This document shows, in pieces, positions 63,101-64,000 of a DNA stretch of 64,000 nt (position 1 is the first letter of the stretch; every line of letters begins with the position of its first letter). Position numbers and translations under genes: made by a program. This DNA is from Septoria linicola (Eukaryota; Ascomycota; Dothideomycetes; Mycosphaerellales; Mycosphaerellaceae): the NCBI GenBank assembly GCA_024114885.1, contig CP099421.1, forward strand, positions 868,001 through 932,000, written 5' to 3'. The notes below the pieces were generated by a model. It saw nothing but the letters and a program-made list of their open reading frames with translations, was not told where the DNA came from and ran no database searches.

Positions 63101-64000
63101 TGGCTCCGAGGAGTCATTGAACGTCAGCGACCACTCCGCCCAGTCCGAAGAGGGCTACGTAAACGTGTCAGTCGACAAGCGGCTGGAAGACGCCGACATG
63201 GTCAATGGCAGCAGTGAAGCCGAAACGGGAGATTCTCAGGACGTCTACATCCCGGCAAATTACATGGATCCGAAGTACTTTGTGTCGCCAGCGTTACGGC
63301 ATCAGCTCTTTGACCTCAACTTCGCGGTTGCCAAAGGCCCTGGCATGCATTGCGCCGATGGTTTGTCCGGTTGTTTCAGAGAAGACAGCGTCCGCATGAT
63401 GTCCGACCGTGTGAGGCGGCCGTCTAGGAGATCTTCGATCAACTCGTCAAGTTCAGCGGTTTCGACCCCTAGTATCGGCACGGATGGTCAAGATGATGGC
63501 GAGAGTGAAACCAACGATATCACGTTCGATGGCGACGAGCCGGACATAGTGCAAGGAGAACTAGCCACACCCTTGTCCGAGGACACTGTCGACAATAGTG
63601 ATGACGATGGCACCAATGGCAACGAAATCATGGAGCCAAGTGAGGTCACTACGAGCTCACGCGCCAGACGGCGAAAGAACAATCGTGGTACCAAGGGCAA
63701 AAAGGGCATGCGGAGCGGAAACCAAAACGGATTCGCTACGACAAGCAAGAAGAGCAAGCCACGTACAGGCTTCACCGCGGTCAATGGCCACGCTAATGGG
63801 CTCTTTGGTGGCAAGCACTCTGACAATGATGACAACCCTTACTACATCCAGTTGGGTGAGGCAATTGTGCTTGACTGGAAGCCGGAAGGCTACGACAGTC
63901 TGTTCGGTGCTCGGTCAGGAGTCGAAGATGAGCTGCGAGGCCACGCGTTTTGTGACGACAACGGCAAAGGGGCCAAGATGTTCGCAGATCCAGAGCAGGA
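60156..64000 (+). CDS. UBP12: Ubiquitin carboxyl-terminal hydrolase, Ubp12/USP15 type (partial)
   Basis: This cysteine protease removes ubiquitin from proteins. The reading frame is open from 60123 to the window end; the 3' end is missing. A stop at 60120 and no in-frame ATG before 60450 suggest an upstream exon spliced to 60156 (KKRKLAPF...). If not, translation would start at 60450 (MADESNGG). Numbering visible residues from 60156, a Ser-rich, disordered part covers 1-225. A DUSP domain covers about 227-371 (NRWLARVM, KPGLRIGDEF, YELYPPTITVRKV). The USP domain starts near 597 with the Cys box GLQNLGNTCYMNS (catalytic Cys at 61971-61973) and QQDSQEFLSFLVDAIHEDL. A ubiquitin-like insertion, a CPNC zinc-type motif and an acidic/basic insertion follow. 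The His box should lie beyond base 64000. Confidence 0.93.

Noticed and set aside
1..64000. CRISPR arrays, bacterial operons, rRNA or tRNA genes
   Set aside because: No spaced identical repeats, ribosome-binding sites or recognisable structural RNA were seen; the window is eukaryotic.

Overview
The window looks like a chromosome segment of a filamentous ascomycete (Pezizomycotina; possibly Dothideomycetes, low confidence). It has two sharply different halves. Bases 1 to about 53,010 are a gene-free block of nested transposable elements, almost saturated with C-to-T changes at CpA and the matching TpG-to-TpA change on the other strand. This is the signature of repeat-induced point mutation (RIP). 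CpA and TpG are scarce, TpA is very common, CpG is largely kept, and reading frames are broken by TAG and TAA but rarely TGA. Bases 53,010 to 64,000 are ordinary gene-dense DNA with normal dinucleotides, no introns in NOC3 and one 49-bp intron in the CLC gene.

The repeat block can be dissected layer by layer from LTR pairs, target-site duplications (TSDs) and empty sites present in the window. (1) Two direct copies of one segment containing a dead hAT transposase gene: D1 at 1-12586 (about 6.28 kb after removing an insertion; left end outside the window) and D2 at 43801-50085. (2) Copia-1 (538-6836, +, 278-bp LTRs, TSD tatac) sits in D1; D2 keeps the empty site. (3) Copia-2 (12725-43259, -, 277-bp LTRs) inserted between D1 and D2. 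(4) Gypsy-A (14855-39088, +, 279-bp LTRs, TSD gtag) inserted into Copia-2; Copia-1 shows the empty site. (5) Gypsy-B (16479-27465, -, 442-bp LTRs, TSD gtac) inserted into Gypsy-A; the truncated inverted Gypsy-A fragment at 50086-52480 shows the empty site. About 530 bp of RIP-mutated DNA of unknown origin (52481-53010) then meets the genes.

All retroelements are dead. The two catalytic Asp codons of reverse transcriptase (GAT GAT) read AAT AAT in Copia-1, Copia-2, Gypsy-A and Gypsy-B, as expected from RIP. Both Gypsy elements carry a long additional coding block 3' of pol that I could not assign to a family.

The genic part, all on the + strand, encodes: NOC3 (53220-55238), a ribosome-biogenesis and pre-replication factor; a CLC-type chloride/proton exchanger of the Gef1/CLC-3-5 type (56314-59314); and a Ubp12/USP15-like deubiquitinase with DUSP and USP domains (about 60156 to beyond the window end). 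These are unrelated housekeeping genes with no functional operon. The notable point is position: the NOC3 start codon lies only about 210 bp from saturated RIP DNA.
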